From an uncultured Roseiflexaceae bacterium (GTDB lineage: Bacteria; Chloroflexota; Chloroflexia; Chloroflexales; Roseiflexaceae): DNA of 64,000 nucleotides. The stretch is from NCBI GenBank assembly GCA_937974195.1, contig CALJIC010000206.1, forward strand, positions 19,952 through 83,951, given 5' to 3'. Below the pieces are notes generated by a model that was not told the DNA's origin, ran no database searches, and worked only from the letters and a program-made list of their open reading frames with translations. The position numbers were made by a program, and so were the translations under genes. Positions 57,313 to 64,000 of the stretch are shown here, in pieces; positions within the stretch are counted from its first letter, which is position 1, and each line of letters starts with the position of its first letter.

Positions 57313-58710
57313 ATGGACACCATCACCTCGTTCCCGCTCTTCGAAGACATCACCGACGACGAGCTGGCGTGGCTGCAGGCCAACAGCCGCGAGGTGCGCG
57401 TCGGGCAGGGCGAGTACTTCACGCGCGAGGGGGAGCGGCCCGCCGGGTTCTACGTGGTGCTCGAGGGCGAGCTGCAGATCACGCGCACCCTCGGCGGCCA
57501 GACGATCGTGGTCGGCACCACGCCGCGCGGGGTGATCGGCAACGAGCTGCCGCTGCTGCACGGCACCCCGTCGCCCATGAGCGCGCGCGCCATCGTGCCG
57601 AGCCGCCTGATGGTCTTCGAGCCGGCGGCCTTCCGCGCGATCTTCGCCAACTGCCCCACGGTGGGCGCCAAGATCCTCAAGATCGCCGCCGAGCGCACGC
57701 ACGACCTGGCCGGGCTGGTGAAGCAGCAGGAGAAGCTCGCGGCGCTCGGGAAGCTGGCGTCCGGGCTGGCCCACGAGCTCAACAACCCCGCGTCGGCGGC
57801 GCGCGCCGCAGTTCGCGTGCTGCGCGACACGCTCCCCGAGCTGGAGGCGCGCACGATGGACCTGTGCGCGGCGGCGCTGGACGGCGCTCAGCTCCAGCGC
57901 CTGACGGAATTCCGGCGCGAGGCCCTCGAGGCCGCCGCCAGCGCCGCGCCGATCTCGTCCGTCGAGCAGAGCGACCGCGAGGAGGAGCTGGGCGCCTGGC
58001 TCGCGGGGCGCGGAATCCCCGACGCCTGGGAGGTCGCGCCGACCTTTGTGGCGGCCAGGCTCACCGCCGCGGACCTGGAGGCGCTGCTAGAGCCGCTGCC
58101 GGCCGGCGCCGCGGCGGCCGTCGTCTCCTGGCTACACCAGTCGCTGTACGTCGCGATGCTGCTGGACGAGCTGGAGCAGAGCGCGCGGCGCATCTCGGAG
58201 CTGATCGGCGCCGTCAAGTCGTACACCTACATGGACCAGGGCGCGCTCCAGGAGGTGGACCTGCACCGCGGCCTGGAGGACACGCTGGCGGTGCTCAGGC
58301 ACAAGCTCAAGGACGCCACCGTCGTGCGCGAGTTCGCGCCCGAGCTGCCGGCGATCGAGGGGCGCGGCGGCGAGCTGAACCAGGTGTGGACCAACCTGAT
58401 CGACAACGCGATCGACGCGACGGGCGGGAAGGGCACGATCCGGATCATCACCCGCCGCGAGAACAGCTTCGTGATGGTGGAGGTGGCCGACGACGGGCCG
58501 GGCATCCCGCCCGATGTGCTGCCGCGGATCTTCGAGCCGTTCTTCACGACCAAGGGCGTCGGCCAGGGCACGGGCATGGGGCTGGACATAAGCTACCGGA
58601 TCGTCCAGCAGCACGGCGGCACGATCGAGGTGCAGTCGCAGCCGGGGAGCACCCGCCTCATCGTTCGGCTGCCGGTGGGGCACGCCTCGGCCGCGCCGCA
58701 ATCCGGCTGA
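57313..58710 (+). CDS. Cyclic-nucleotide-binding-domain sensor histidine kinase
   Basis: A 465-residue soluble kinase. The N-terminal cNMP-binding-type domain (about 5-125, FPLFEDITDDELAWLQAN) is joined to a kinase core with phospho-acceptor His154 in GLAHELNNPASAAR. A roughly 150-residue helical insertion separates it from the dimer helix. The HATPase domain has LIDNAIDATGG, DDGPGIPP, FEPFFTTKG and GTGMGLDI. It starts 78 bases after the receiver-flavoprotein gene, which is its probable phosphorylation partner (inference from adjacency). The ligand of the sensor domain is unknown. Confidence 0.9.
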   Translation: MDTITSFPLFEDITDDELAWLQANSREVRVGQGEYFTREGERPAGFYVVLEGELQITRTLGGQTIVVGTTPRGVIGNELPLLHGTPSPMSARAIVPSRLMVFEPAAFRAIFANCPTVGAKILKIAAERTHDLAGLVKQQEKLAALGKLASGLAHELNNPASAARAAVRVLRDTLPELEARTMDLCAAALDGAQLQRLTEFRREALEAAASAAPISSVEQSDREEELGAWLAGRGIPDAWEVAPTFVAARLTAADLEALLEPLPAGAAAAVVSWLHQSLYVAMLLDELEQSARRISELIGAVKSYTYMDQGALQEVDLHRGLEDTLAVLRHKLKDATVVREFAPELPAIEGRGGELNQVWTNLIDNAIDATGGKGTIRIITRRENSFVMVEVADDGPGIPPDVLPRIFEPFFTTKGVGQGTGMGLDISYRIVQQHGGTIEVQSQPGSTRLIVRLPVGHASAAPQSG

Positions 58711-58762
58711 CTGTATGCTGTTGTGGTGGGGCGAAGCCGCGCCGCGACGCGAGGGAGGGCGT

Positions 58763-59014
58763 ATGGCCTGCACACACACCGACCAGATCCACGATGTGTC
58801 GCCAAGCGCGCAGGGCTGCGAGGACTGCCTGAAGATCGGCGCACGATGGGTGCACCTGCGCATCTGCCTGGTGTGCGGCCACGTGGGCTGCTGCGACTCG
58901 TCGCCCAACAAGCACGCCACCAAGCACTTTCACGACAGCGGGCACCCGATCGTCCAGTCCTTCGAGCCGGGCGAGGACTGGCGCTGGTGCTACGTGGACA
59001 GGGAGTTCCTGTAG
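58763..59014 (+). CDS. UBP-type zinc finger protein
   Basis: An 83-residue protein made of one ZnF-UBP domain. Ligands Cys3, His5, Cys19, Cys22, Cys35, Cys38, Cys43/44, His51, His55, His57 and His61 follow the family spacing, and WRWCYVD ends the domain. In eukaryotes this fold binds the C-terminal glycine of ubiquitin; bacteria generally lack ubiquitin, so its partner here is unknown. The ATG at 58763 follows GAGGGAGGG. It is the third gene of the redox-signalling unit, 52 bases after the kinase. Confidence 0.88.
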   Translation: MACTHTDQIHDVSPSAQGCEDCLKIGARWVHLRICLVCGHVGCCDSSPNKHATKHFHDSGHPIVQSFEPGEDWRWCYVDREFL

Positions 59015-59025
59015 CTGCGGCGGCG

Positions 59026-59784
59026 CTACGCCTCGCGCGCTAGCTGCAGCTCGTCGACGATCTCGCCGACGCCCTCCGTGTTGCGCACGATCTCCAGGAT
59101 CCGCTGGCGCTCCTCCTCCGAGTGCACCTGCCCGCGCAGGTAGACCACGCCGCCGCCCTGCGTGTTGATGTTCAGGCGCGCGAGGTGGTCGGCGTGCAGC
59201 TCGCGGCCGAGGTTCGTGCGCACGCGGTCGGTAGTGATCAGGTCGTCGCCGTAGGCCTCGAGCTCGCCGGCATCCACAGCGCTCCCGGTGGGCTGCTCCT
59301 GCGGGTCCGCGGTGGCGCGCTCCTGCCTCTCGCCGGCGACCGCAGGTCTAGCTTCGGCACGCCTGGCGCTCTCGCCACGGGCGGCGGCGCGCTCCGCCAG
59401 CTGCGCCGCGCTCCGCTCGACGGCTCGCTCTGCCGGGGTGGACTCCGCGTCGGGGTTCGTCAGCAGCGCCGCGGCGAGCTCGAACAGCCCGATGCCGGCG
59501 AGCGCCGCGCGCACGCCCGCCCTCTCCCTGCGGAAGAACAGCGGCGCCGCGAGGAATGCGAGCGCGCTGGCCGCGTCGAACATCAGGTGGGCCCGAAAGG
59601 ACAGCGCGCGCCGCACGCCGAGCTCGTAGTCGGTCAGCGCGCTGTAGGCGGCCGTGACCAGGCCGAGCAGGCGCGCGAAGCTCGCGACCGGGCCGCTCCA
59701 GCCGAGCGCCCAGGGCAGCGCCAGCAGCCCGCCCGCGGTCAGGTAGTCGAGCACCCCGTGGATGCGCCGAGAGATCGGTTTCAC
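59026..59784 (-). CDS. Membrane protein with C-terminal BON domain
   Basis: A 252-residue protein. The N-terminal part has four hydrophobic helices (about 10-115), a SPW-like or DUF arrangement starting RRIHGVLDYLTAGGLL. A charged Ala/Glu-rich linker follows. The C-terminal BON domain (about 185-250) reads TDRVRTNLGRELHADHL and GGVVYLRGQVHSEEERQRI. BON domains often bind lipids or act at membranes. The start is a GTG at 59784. It converges on the UBP gene 11 bases away. Confidence 0.78.
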   Translation of the reverse strand: MKPISRRIHGVLDYLTAGGLLALPWALGWSGPVASFARLLGLVTAAYSALTDYELGVRRALSFRAHLMFDAASALAFLAAPLFFRRERAGVRAALAGIGLFELAAALLTNPDAESTPAERAVERSAAQLAERAAARGESARRAEARPAVAGERQERATADPQEQPTGSAVDAGELEAYGDDLITTDRVRTNLGRELHADHLARLNINTQGGGVVYLRGQVHSEEERQRILEIVRNTEGVGEIVDELQLAREA

Positions 59785-59862
59785 CTCGATGGCCCTCCAT
59801 CTCCAGCCGATACCGCTGCCTCCAGGCATGGCACACGGCGTGCCGCGGGAGGGCCGAGTCGC

Positions 59863-60996
59863 CTACGAATCGCCGCCTTCTGCCCTGCGAGCCTGGGGCT
59901 GCTCGAGGAAGGCGCTCAGCCGCTGCGCCTCGCGCTCCAGCTGCGCCGACGCCTCGGGCGGAGGCGGCTCGAACGGCTCCAGGCGCACATTCACACGGCG
60001 GCCCTTGGCCTCGTGCTCCCACACCCCGACGATCCGGCCGCCCAGGAGGATCGCCGGCGCGATCCAGCCCTGCGGGCGCGAGACCTGGCTGCGGCGCTCC
60101 TCGGGAAGCACCGCCGGGTGGCGCAGCAGCGCGATGGTGTAGGGGTCGAACGCCGGCAGCAGGCGCGCCCCGCCGCCTGCGGGCAGATCGGCCATGGCTT
60201 CGAGGGTCGCGGCGAGCGCCCACGCGCGCCAGCCCTCGACGTCGACCTGGGCCAGCTCGCCCTCCAGCGAGCGGAACAGCCGCTTCGCCGGCCCTGGATC
60301 GGTCCCCCACCAGCGCGCAAAATCCTCCGGCGTGGCGGGACCGTAGGCGGCCAGGAAGCGGCGGGCCACCTCGCGCAGCGCCTCCTGCGGCTCGAACTCG
60401 CGCCAGCCGTGGAGCCAGCGCCGCGGGTGGACGAACGTCACGTTCTGGCCCTGGCCCGGCCCGAAGCACAGCGCGCCGGACCACGCGGACGGCTTTAGCA
60501 GCGCGCCCCACCCCGAGAGGAGCACCGTGCGCAGCCGCGGGTTGGCCGCCCGCTCGGCGACGGCGTCCGCGAGCTGCTCGCGGGTCTGCGGCGTGTCGGA
60601 CAGGACGGCGGGCACAGTAGCGAGGATCGCCTCGTACTCCTCGGGCGTCACGCCGTGGTAGGTGAAGTAGCTCGGCGGCCGTCGCACGGGCGTCGCGGCG
60701 CGCGCTGCGACGTAGAGCGGCAGGTCGTCCGCGGCCACGATGTGCAGCGTCCCGCGCATGACCCACGTCTTCACAAGCGTCCGGTCGCGCCACAGCCCGG
60801 CCTCGAGGTCGGACGGCGAGGCGTCCGGCGAGCGGACCCGCAGCGCCAGCTCCGCCGCGGACATCAGCTGCGCCTGAAGGCCGCAGATGGCGCGGACGAT
60901 CTCGAGCGCGGACTCGCCGGCCGCCTGCCCGCTGAGCCGGTGCTGCGCGAGCCGCCACCGGTGGACCTGCTCCCAAGTCAGTTCAGCAGTCGTCAT
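59863..60996 (-). CDS. Winged-helix DNA-binding protein, AlkZ/YcaQ DNA-glycosylase-like (HTH_42)
   Basis: A 377-residue protein of the HTH_42 family, whose characterised members (AlkZ, YcaQ) are DNA glycosylases that unhook interstrand cross-links or remove bulky alkylated bases. The catalytic QxQ motif is present at Gln41 and Gln43 (GLQAQLMSAAELALRVR). Tandem winged helices follow, with SGWGALLKPSAWSG and AFDPYTIALLRHP typical of the family. Some family members have no shown activity, so glycosylase function is an inference. Confidence 0.78.
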   Translation of the reverse strand: MTTAELTWEQVHRWRLAQHRLSGQAAGESALEIVRAICGLQAQLMSAAELALRVRSPDASPSDLEAGLWRDRTLVKTWVMRGTLHIVAADDLPLYVAARAATPVRRPPSYFTYHGVTPEEYEAILATVPAVLSDTPQTREQLADAVAERAANPRLRTVLLSGWGALLKPSAWSGALCFGPGQGQNVTFVHPRRWLHGWREFEPQEALREVARRFLAAYGPATPEDFARWWGTDPGPAKRLFRSLEGELAQVDVEGWRAWALAATLEAMADLPAGGGARLLPAFDPYTIALLRHPAVLPEERRSQVSRPQGWIAPAILLGGRIVGVWEHEAKGRRVNVRLEPFEPPPPEASAQLEREAQRLSAFLEQPQARRAEGGDS

Positions 60997-61059
60997 CGGT
61001 GCATCCCGCTATCGAAGGTCGAACGTACGTTTCAGATCGTAGCGCGGCGGCCGCGAGCG

Positions 61060-61175
61060 GTCAAGCGGGCCGTGTCCACTTCCGCTTCCGGCTGGCAACA
61101 AAGCGTCCATAGAAAGTTTCAGATCCTCCACGCCTCCCCGCAGGGATGGCGGGCAGCGCGGCCGCGTAAGTCCTG
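61060..61175. repeat. Intergenic repeat with GGACTTACGCGG end
   Basis: Read on the minus strand it begins CAGGACTTACGCGGCCGC (61176-61159), then CCATCCCTGCGGGGAGGCGTGGAGGATCTG, and ends around GGACGCTTTG (61101-61110). The end sequence belongs to the same family as those at 5323, 13583, 49664 and 63757. It lies upstream of the aldo/keto reductase gene. Confidence 0.55.
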
Positions 61176-61292
61176 TACAATGGGGGTGTGGTGATGGCGT
61201 GGTGGCGTAGCAGCAGGCCGCTGCGCCACCACGCCACATTTTCGCCCTCGGGCGCCGGCGGGGCCGGCGTCCCTCCACATAAGGAGCAGACC

Positions 61293-62255
61293 ATGAACTA
61301 CCGACGCTTGGGCAAAGCGGGTATCAAGCTCAGCGAGCTCTCGCTGGGCGCGTGGGTGACATACGGCGGGCAGGTCGGCGAGGATGTCGCGCGCGAGTGT
61401 ATGGTCGCGGCGTACGAGGCGGGGGTCAACTTCTTCGACAACGCCGAGGGCTACGCCGGCGGCAACGCCGAGATCGTGATGGGCAACGTCATCAAGAAGC
61501 TCGGCTGGCGCCGCGAGGACCTGGTGATCTCCACCAAGATCTTCTGGGGCGGCAACGGCCCGAACGACACCGGCCTGTCGCACAAGCACATCATCGAGGG
61601 CGTGAACAACGCCCTCAAGCGGCTGCAGATGGACTACGTCGACCTGGTCTTCTGCCATCGGCCCGACCCGAACACGCCGATCGAGGAGACGGTGCGGGCG
61701 ATGGACATCATCATCAAGCAGGGCAAGGCATTCTACTGGGGCACGTCGGAGTGGAGCGCGGCCGACATCATGCGCGCCGACGCCATCGCCCGGCAGTACG
61801 GCCTGACCCCGCCGACCATGGAGCAGCCGCAGTACAACATGTTCCACCGCCAGCGCTTCGAGGTGGAGTACGCGCCGCTCTACCGGGAGCTGGGCTACGG
61901 CACGACGATCTGGAGCCCGCTGGCGTCGGGCCTGCTGAGCGGCAAGTACAACGACGGCATCCCGCCGGACAGCCGGGCGGCGCTGAAGGGCTACGAGTGG
62001 CTGCAGCGCGGCATCACCCCTGAGCGGATCGAGAAGGTGCGCCGGCTCGCCGAGATCGCGCGCGACCTCGGCTGCACCACGGCGCAGCTCGCGCTGGCCT
62101 GGTGCCTCAAGAACCCCAACGTCAGCACGGTGATCACCGGCGCCAGCCGGCCGGAGCAGGTCACCGAGAACATGAAGGCGGTCGAGGTCGCGCCCAAGCT
62201 GACCGACGAGGTGCTCGAGCGCATCGAGGAGGTGCTGGGGAACAAGCCGGCGTAG
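61293..62255 (+). CDS. Aldo/keto reductase (Kv-beta/YghZ-like)
   Basis: A 320-residue (beta/alpha)8 NADPH-dependent oxidoreductase. The catalytic tetrad is visible: Asp in NFFDNAEGY, Tyr in the same motif, Lys in VISTKIF and His in VFCHRPDPN. The segments PQYNMFHRQRFEVEY, WSPLASGLLSGKYNDG and ITGASRPEQV place it near voltage-gated potassium channel beta subunits and L-glyceraldehyde-3-phosphate reductase. Substrate unknown. The ATG at 61293 follows AAGGAG. Confidence 0.93.
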   Translation: MNYRRLGKAGIKLSELSLGAWVTYGGQVGEDVARECMVAAYEAGVNFFDNAEGYAGGNAEIVMGNVIKKLGWRREDLVISTKIFWGGNGPNDTGLSHKHIIEGVNNALKRLQMDYVDLVFCHRPDPNTPIEETVRAMDIIIKQGKAFYWGTSEWSAADIMRADAIARQYGLTPPTMEQPQYNMFHRQRFEVEYAPLYRELGYGTTIWSPLASGLLSGKYNDGIPPDSRAALKGYEWLQRGITPERIEKVRRLAEIARDLGCTTAQLALAWCLKNPNVSTVITGASRPEQVTENMKAVEVAPKLTDEVLERIEEVLGNKPA

Positions 62256-62284
62256 CGGCGGCTCGTATCGGCAGCAGGCAGGCT

Positions 62285-62311
62285 GGGGAACGTCCTACCG
62301 CGGCGTTCCCC
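62285..62311 (+). terminator. Hairpin after the aldo/keto reductase gene
   Basis: GGGGAACG (62285-62292) pairs with CGTTCCCC (62304-62311), 30 bases after the stop; followed by ACTTGTCACTT, not a full T tract. Confidence 0.6.
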
Positions 62312-62382
62312 ACTTGTCACTTCTCCCCGCATACCGCGCGTGCTACACTCGCCGGGACGAACCTGATGAGAGGAGCACGCAT

Positions 62383-63750
62383 ATGGAGGAGCTGCTGCGC
62401 GATACGGCGAGGCGCGCGATTCGCTACCTGAACGGCCTCAATGATCGCAGCGTCGCCCCGACGGCCGAGGCGGTCGCGCGCCTCGAGGCGCTGGGCGGGC
62501 CGCTGCCCGACGCCCCCAGCGACCCGGCCGACGTGCTGGCGCTGCTGGATGAGGTCGCCTCGCCGGCGACGGTCGCCTCGGCGGGCAGGCGCTACTTCGG
62601 CTTCGTGATCGGCGGATCGCTCCCGGCGGCGCTGGCCGCGAACTGGCTGGCCGCCGCGTGGGACCAGAACACCGCGCTGCGGGTGATGTCGCCGGCCGCG
62701 GCGGCGCTGGAGGAGATCGCCGGCGCGTGGCTGGTGGACATCCTGGGCCTGCCGGCAGGAACGGCCGCCGGCTTCGTCACCGGCGCGACGATGGCGAACC
62801 TGGCCGGCCTCGCGGCGGCCCGCCACGCCGTGCTGGAGGCATCCGGCTGGGACGTCGAGGCGCGGGGGCTGTTCGGCGCGCCGGAGATCACCGTCGTGGT
62901 CGGCGAGGAGGTCCACGTCAGCCTGGTCAAGGCGCTCGGCCTGCTTGGGCTGGGCCGGGAGCGGGTGGTGCGCGTGCCGGTGGACGGGCAGGGGCGCATG
63001 CGCCCCGACAGGCTGCCGCCGCTTAGGGGCCCGGCGATCGTCTGCGCGCAGGCGGGCAACGTCAACACCGGCGCGTTCGACCCGCTGGACGAGATCTGCG
63101 CCGCCGCGCACGACGCCGGGGCGTGGGTCCACGTGGATGGCGCCTTCGGCCTGTGGGCGGCGGCCGCTCCCGGGCGGGCGCACCTGGCGCGCGGGCTGGC
63201 CGAGGCCGACTCGTGGGCCACCGACGCGCACAAGTGGCTCAACGTGCCCTACGACAGCGGCGTGGCGCTGTGCCGCCACCCCCAGCACCTGCGCGCCGCC
63301 ATGTCGGTCACCGCGGCCTACCTGGCGACCGACGAGCGGCCGGAGCCATCGCACCACACGCCGGAGATGTCGCGCCGGGCGCGCGGGGTCGAGGTCTGGG
63401 CGGCGCTGCGCTCGCTCGGGCGGGCGGGCGTGGCCGACATGGTGGAGCGCACCTGCCGCCTGGCGGAGCGCTTCGCCGCCGGGCTGCGCGCCGCGGGGTA
63501 CGAGGTGCTGAACGACGTGGTGCTCAACCAGGTGCTGGTCTCGTTCGGCGACGACGCGGCGACGCGGGCGGCGGTGGCGGCGCTGCAGGCCGAGGGCACC
63601 TGCTGGTGCGGCGCGACGGTGTGGCAGGGCCGCGCCGCCATGCGGATCAGCGTCTCGTCGTGGGCGACGACCGAGGCGGACGTGGACCGCAGCCTGGAGG
63701 CGATGCTGCGCGCGGCACAGGAGGCGCAGCCCGCGCTCAATGAGCGCTAA
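62383..63750 (+). CDS. Pyridoxal-phosphate-dependent group II decarboxylase
   Basis: A 455-residue PLP enzyme of the glutamate/aromatic-amino-acid decarboxylase superfamily. The PLP lysine is in SWATDAHKWLNVPYDSG, the Asp/His environment in WVHVDGAFGLWA, and the Thr-Gly-Ala-Thr-Met segment in FVTGATMANLAGL. Substrate could be an aromatic amino acid, glutamate or another amino acid; I cannot decide. The ATG at 62383 follows AGAGGAGCACG. No transporter or partner gene is adjacent. Confidence 0.88.
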   Translation: MEELLRDTARRAIRYLNGLNDRSVAPTAEAVARLEALGGPLPDAPSDPADVLALLDEVASPATVASAGRRYFGFVIGGSLPAALAANWLAAAWDQNTALRVMSPAAAALEEIAGAWLVDILGLPAGTAAGFVTGATMANLAGLAAARHAVLEASGWDVEARGLFGAPEITVVVGEEVHVSLVKALGLLGLGRERVVRVPVDGQGRMRPDRLPPLRGPAIVCAQAGNVNTGAFDPLDEICAAAHDAGAWVHVDGAFGLWAAAAPGRAHLARGLAEADSWATDAHKWLNVPYDSGVALCRHPQHLRAAMSVTAAYLATDERPEPSHHTPEMSRRARGVEVWAALRSLGRAGVADMVERTCRLAERFAAGLRAAGYEVLNDVVLNQVLVSFGDDAATRAAVAALQAEGTCWCGATVWQGRAAMRISVSSWATTEADVDRSLEAMLRAAQEAQPALNER

Positions 63751-63754
63751 CTTG

Positions 63755-64000
63755 GCAGGAGTTACGCGGAGCGGTCAGAGCGTGCTTGAGGACGAGAGGG
63801 GTTGCGACCCCTCTCGCGCTCTCCCCCGTCGGAAGGGGCTGCACAGCCCCTTCCGAACCATCCCTGCAAGGGATGCCATCTCCCATAGCCCGCCCGTTGT
63901 CATGCCTCAGCACACCAGCCGCACGTCTCAGCCACACGGGCTGTTGCATTGCAGCGCATCAGTCTGTGCCTGGGGCACGGGCATCGGTGGAGGTGGGCAT
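63755..64000. repeat. Second copy of the 5323-5575 repeat family (inverted, runs off the window)
   Basis: Begins with GGCAGGAGTTACGCGGAGCGG, then TCAGAGCGTGCTTGAGG, which matches the right part of the 5323-5575 element in inverse orientation. The last 51 bases match 5452-5502 reverse-complemented at 47 of 51 positions. About 110 bases of internal sequence, including a GGAAGGGGCTGTGCAGCCCCTTCC-like stem at about 63832-63855 and a GAGAGGGG/CCCCTCTC stem, are absent from the left copy. The element is cut by the window end. Confidence 0.75.

Overview
This 64 kb window is high-GC chromosomal DNA from a bacterium that I place, by inference, in the Chloroflexota (Chloroflexia, Roseiflexaceae/Kouleothrix-like). 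The reasons are strongly GC-biased codon use, promoters with clear TATAAT/TATACT -10 boxes, a mix of multi-domain signalling proteins with GAF, HD-GYP and SpoIIE/RsbW/RsbV modules, peptidoglycan genes (murJ, LCP, M23), and abundant hairpin-rich intergenic repeats. I see no 16S or other lineage marker that would settle this. No rRNA, tRNA, CRISPR array, prophage or intact insertion sequence was found.

Layout. 1-5.3 kb: signalling block with the end of a SpoIIE-type phosphatase, a TPR protein, an RsbW-like kinase overlapping an RsbV-like antagonist, a CheY-like receiver and a REC-GAF-HD-GYP c-di-GMP phosphodiesterase. 5.3-10.7 kb: a 253-bp MITE, gyrA, a metallophosphoesterase divergent from a Crp/Fnr regulator, and a DUF3307 membrane protein. 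10.7-15 kb: DUF2156 protein, two-gene ABC exporter, primary sigma factor. 15-18 kb: transaldolase and transketolase. 18-20.5 kb: small membrane protein, TetR, GNAT, SDR. 20.5-24.4 kb: SAM-I riboswitch with attenuator and metH. 24.4-31.8 kb: NarL-type regulator, solitary Dam-like DNA adenine methyltransferase, O-methyltransferase, asnS, hybrid PAS-GAF histidine kinase and small proteins. 31.9-39.4 kb: minus-strand cluster with LysR, SDR, D-apionate-lactonase-family protein, D-2-hydroxyacid dehydrogenase, HpcH/HpaI aldolase, VOC protein and DUF4037 protein. This looks like a sugar-lactone or sugar-acid catabolic operon, possibly a variant D-apiose/D-apionate route. 39.5-49.6 kb: secreted M23 peptidase, acnA, B12-binding radical SAM protein, glycerate 2-kinase, TerC, purA, glutaredoxin. 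50-55.4 kb: a ParA-type ATPase with a C-terminal zinc ribbon, then murJ, LCP and LysM-SH3-M23 envelope genes. 55.6-59 kb: a three-gene redox-signalling module (receiver fused to a thioredoxin-reductase-like flavoprotein, a cNMP-domain histidine kinase, a UBP zinc finger). 59-64 kb: BON-domain membrane protein, AlkZ-like winged-helix protein, aldo/keto reductase and a PLP decarboxylase.

Most genes are ordinary housekeeping or accessory genes. The parts that merit a second look are the 55.6-59 kb redox module, the apionate-lactonase operon, the ParA-zinc-ribbon fusion, the valine in the GyrA quinolone-resistance position, the CRP-type operator and leaderless promoter between the metallophosphoesterase and Crp/Fnr genes, and two intergenic repeat families. 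One family has GGNNTTACGCGG-type ends, including a copy with terminal inverted repeats and a 9-bp target duplication. The other is a CACGGAGGA family whose ends coincide with stop codons.
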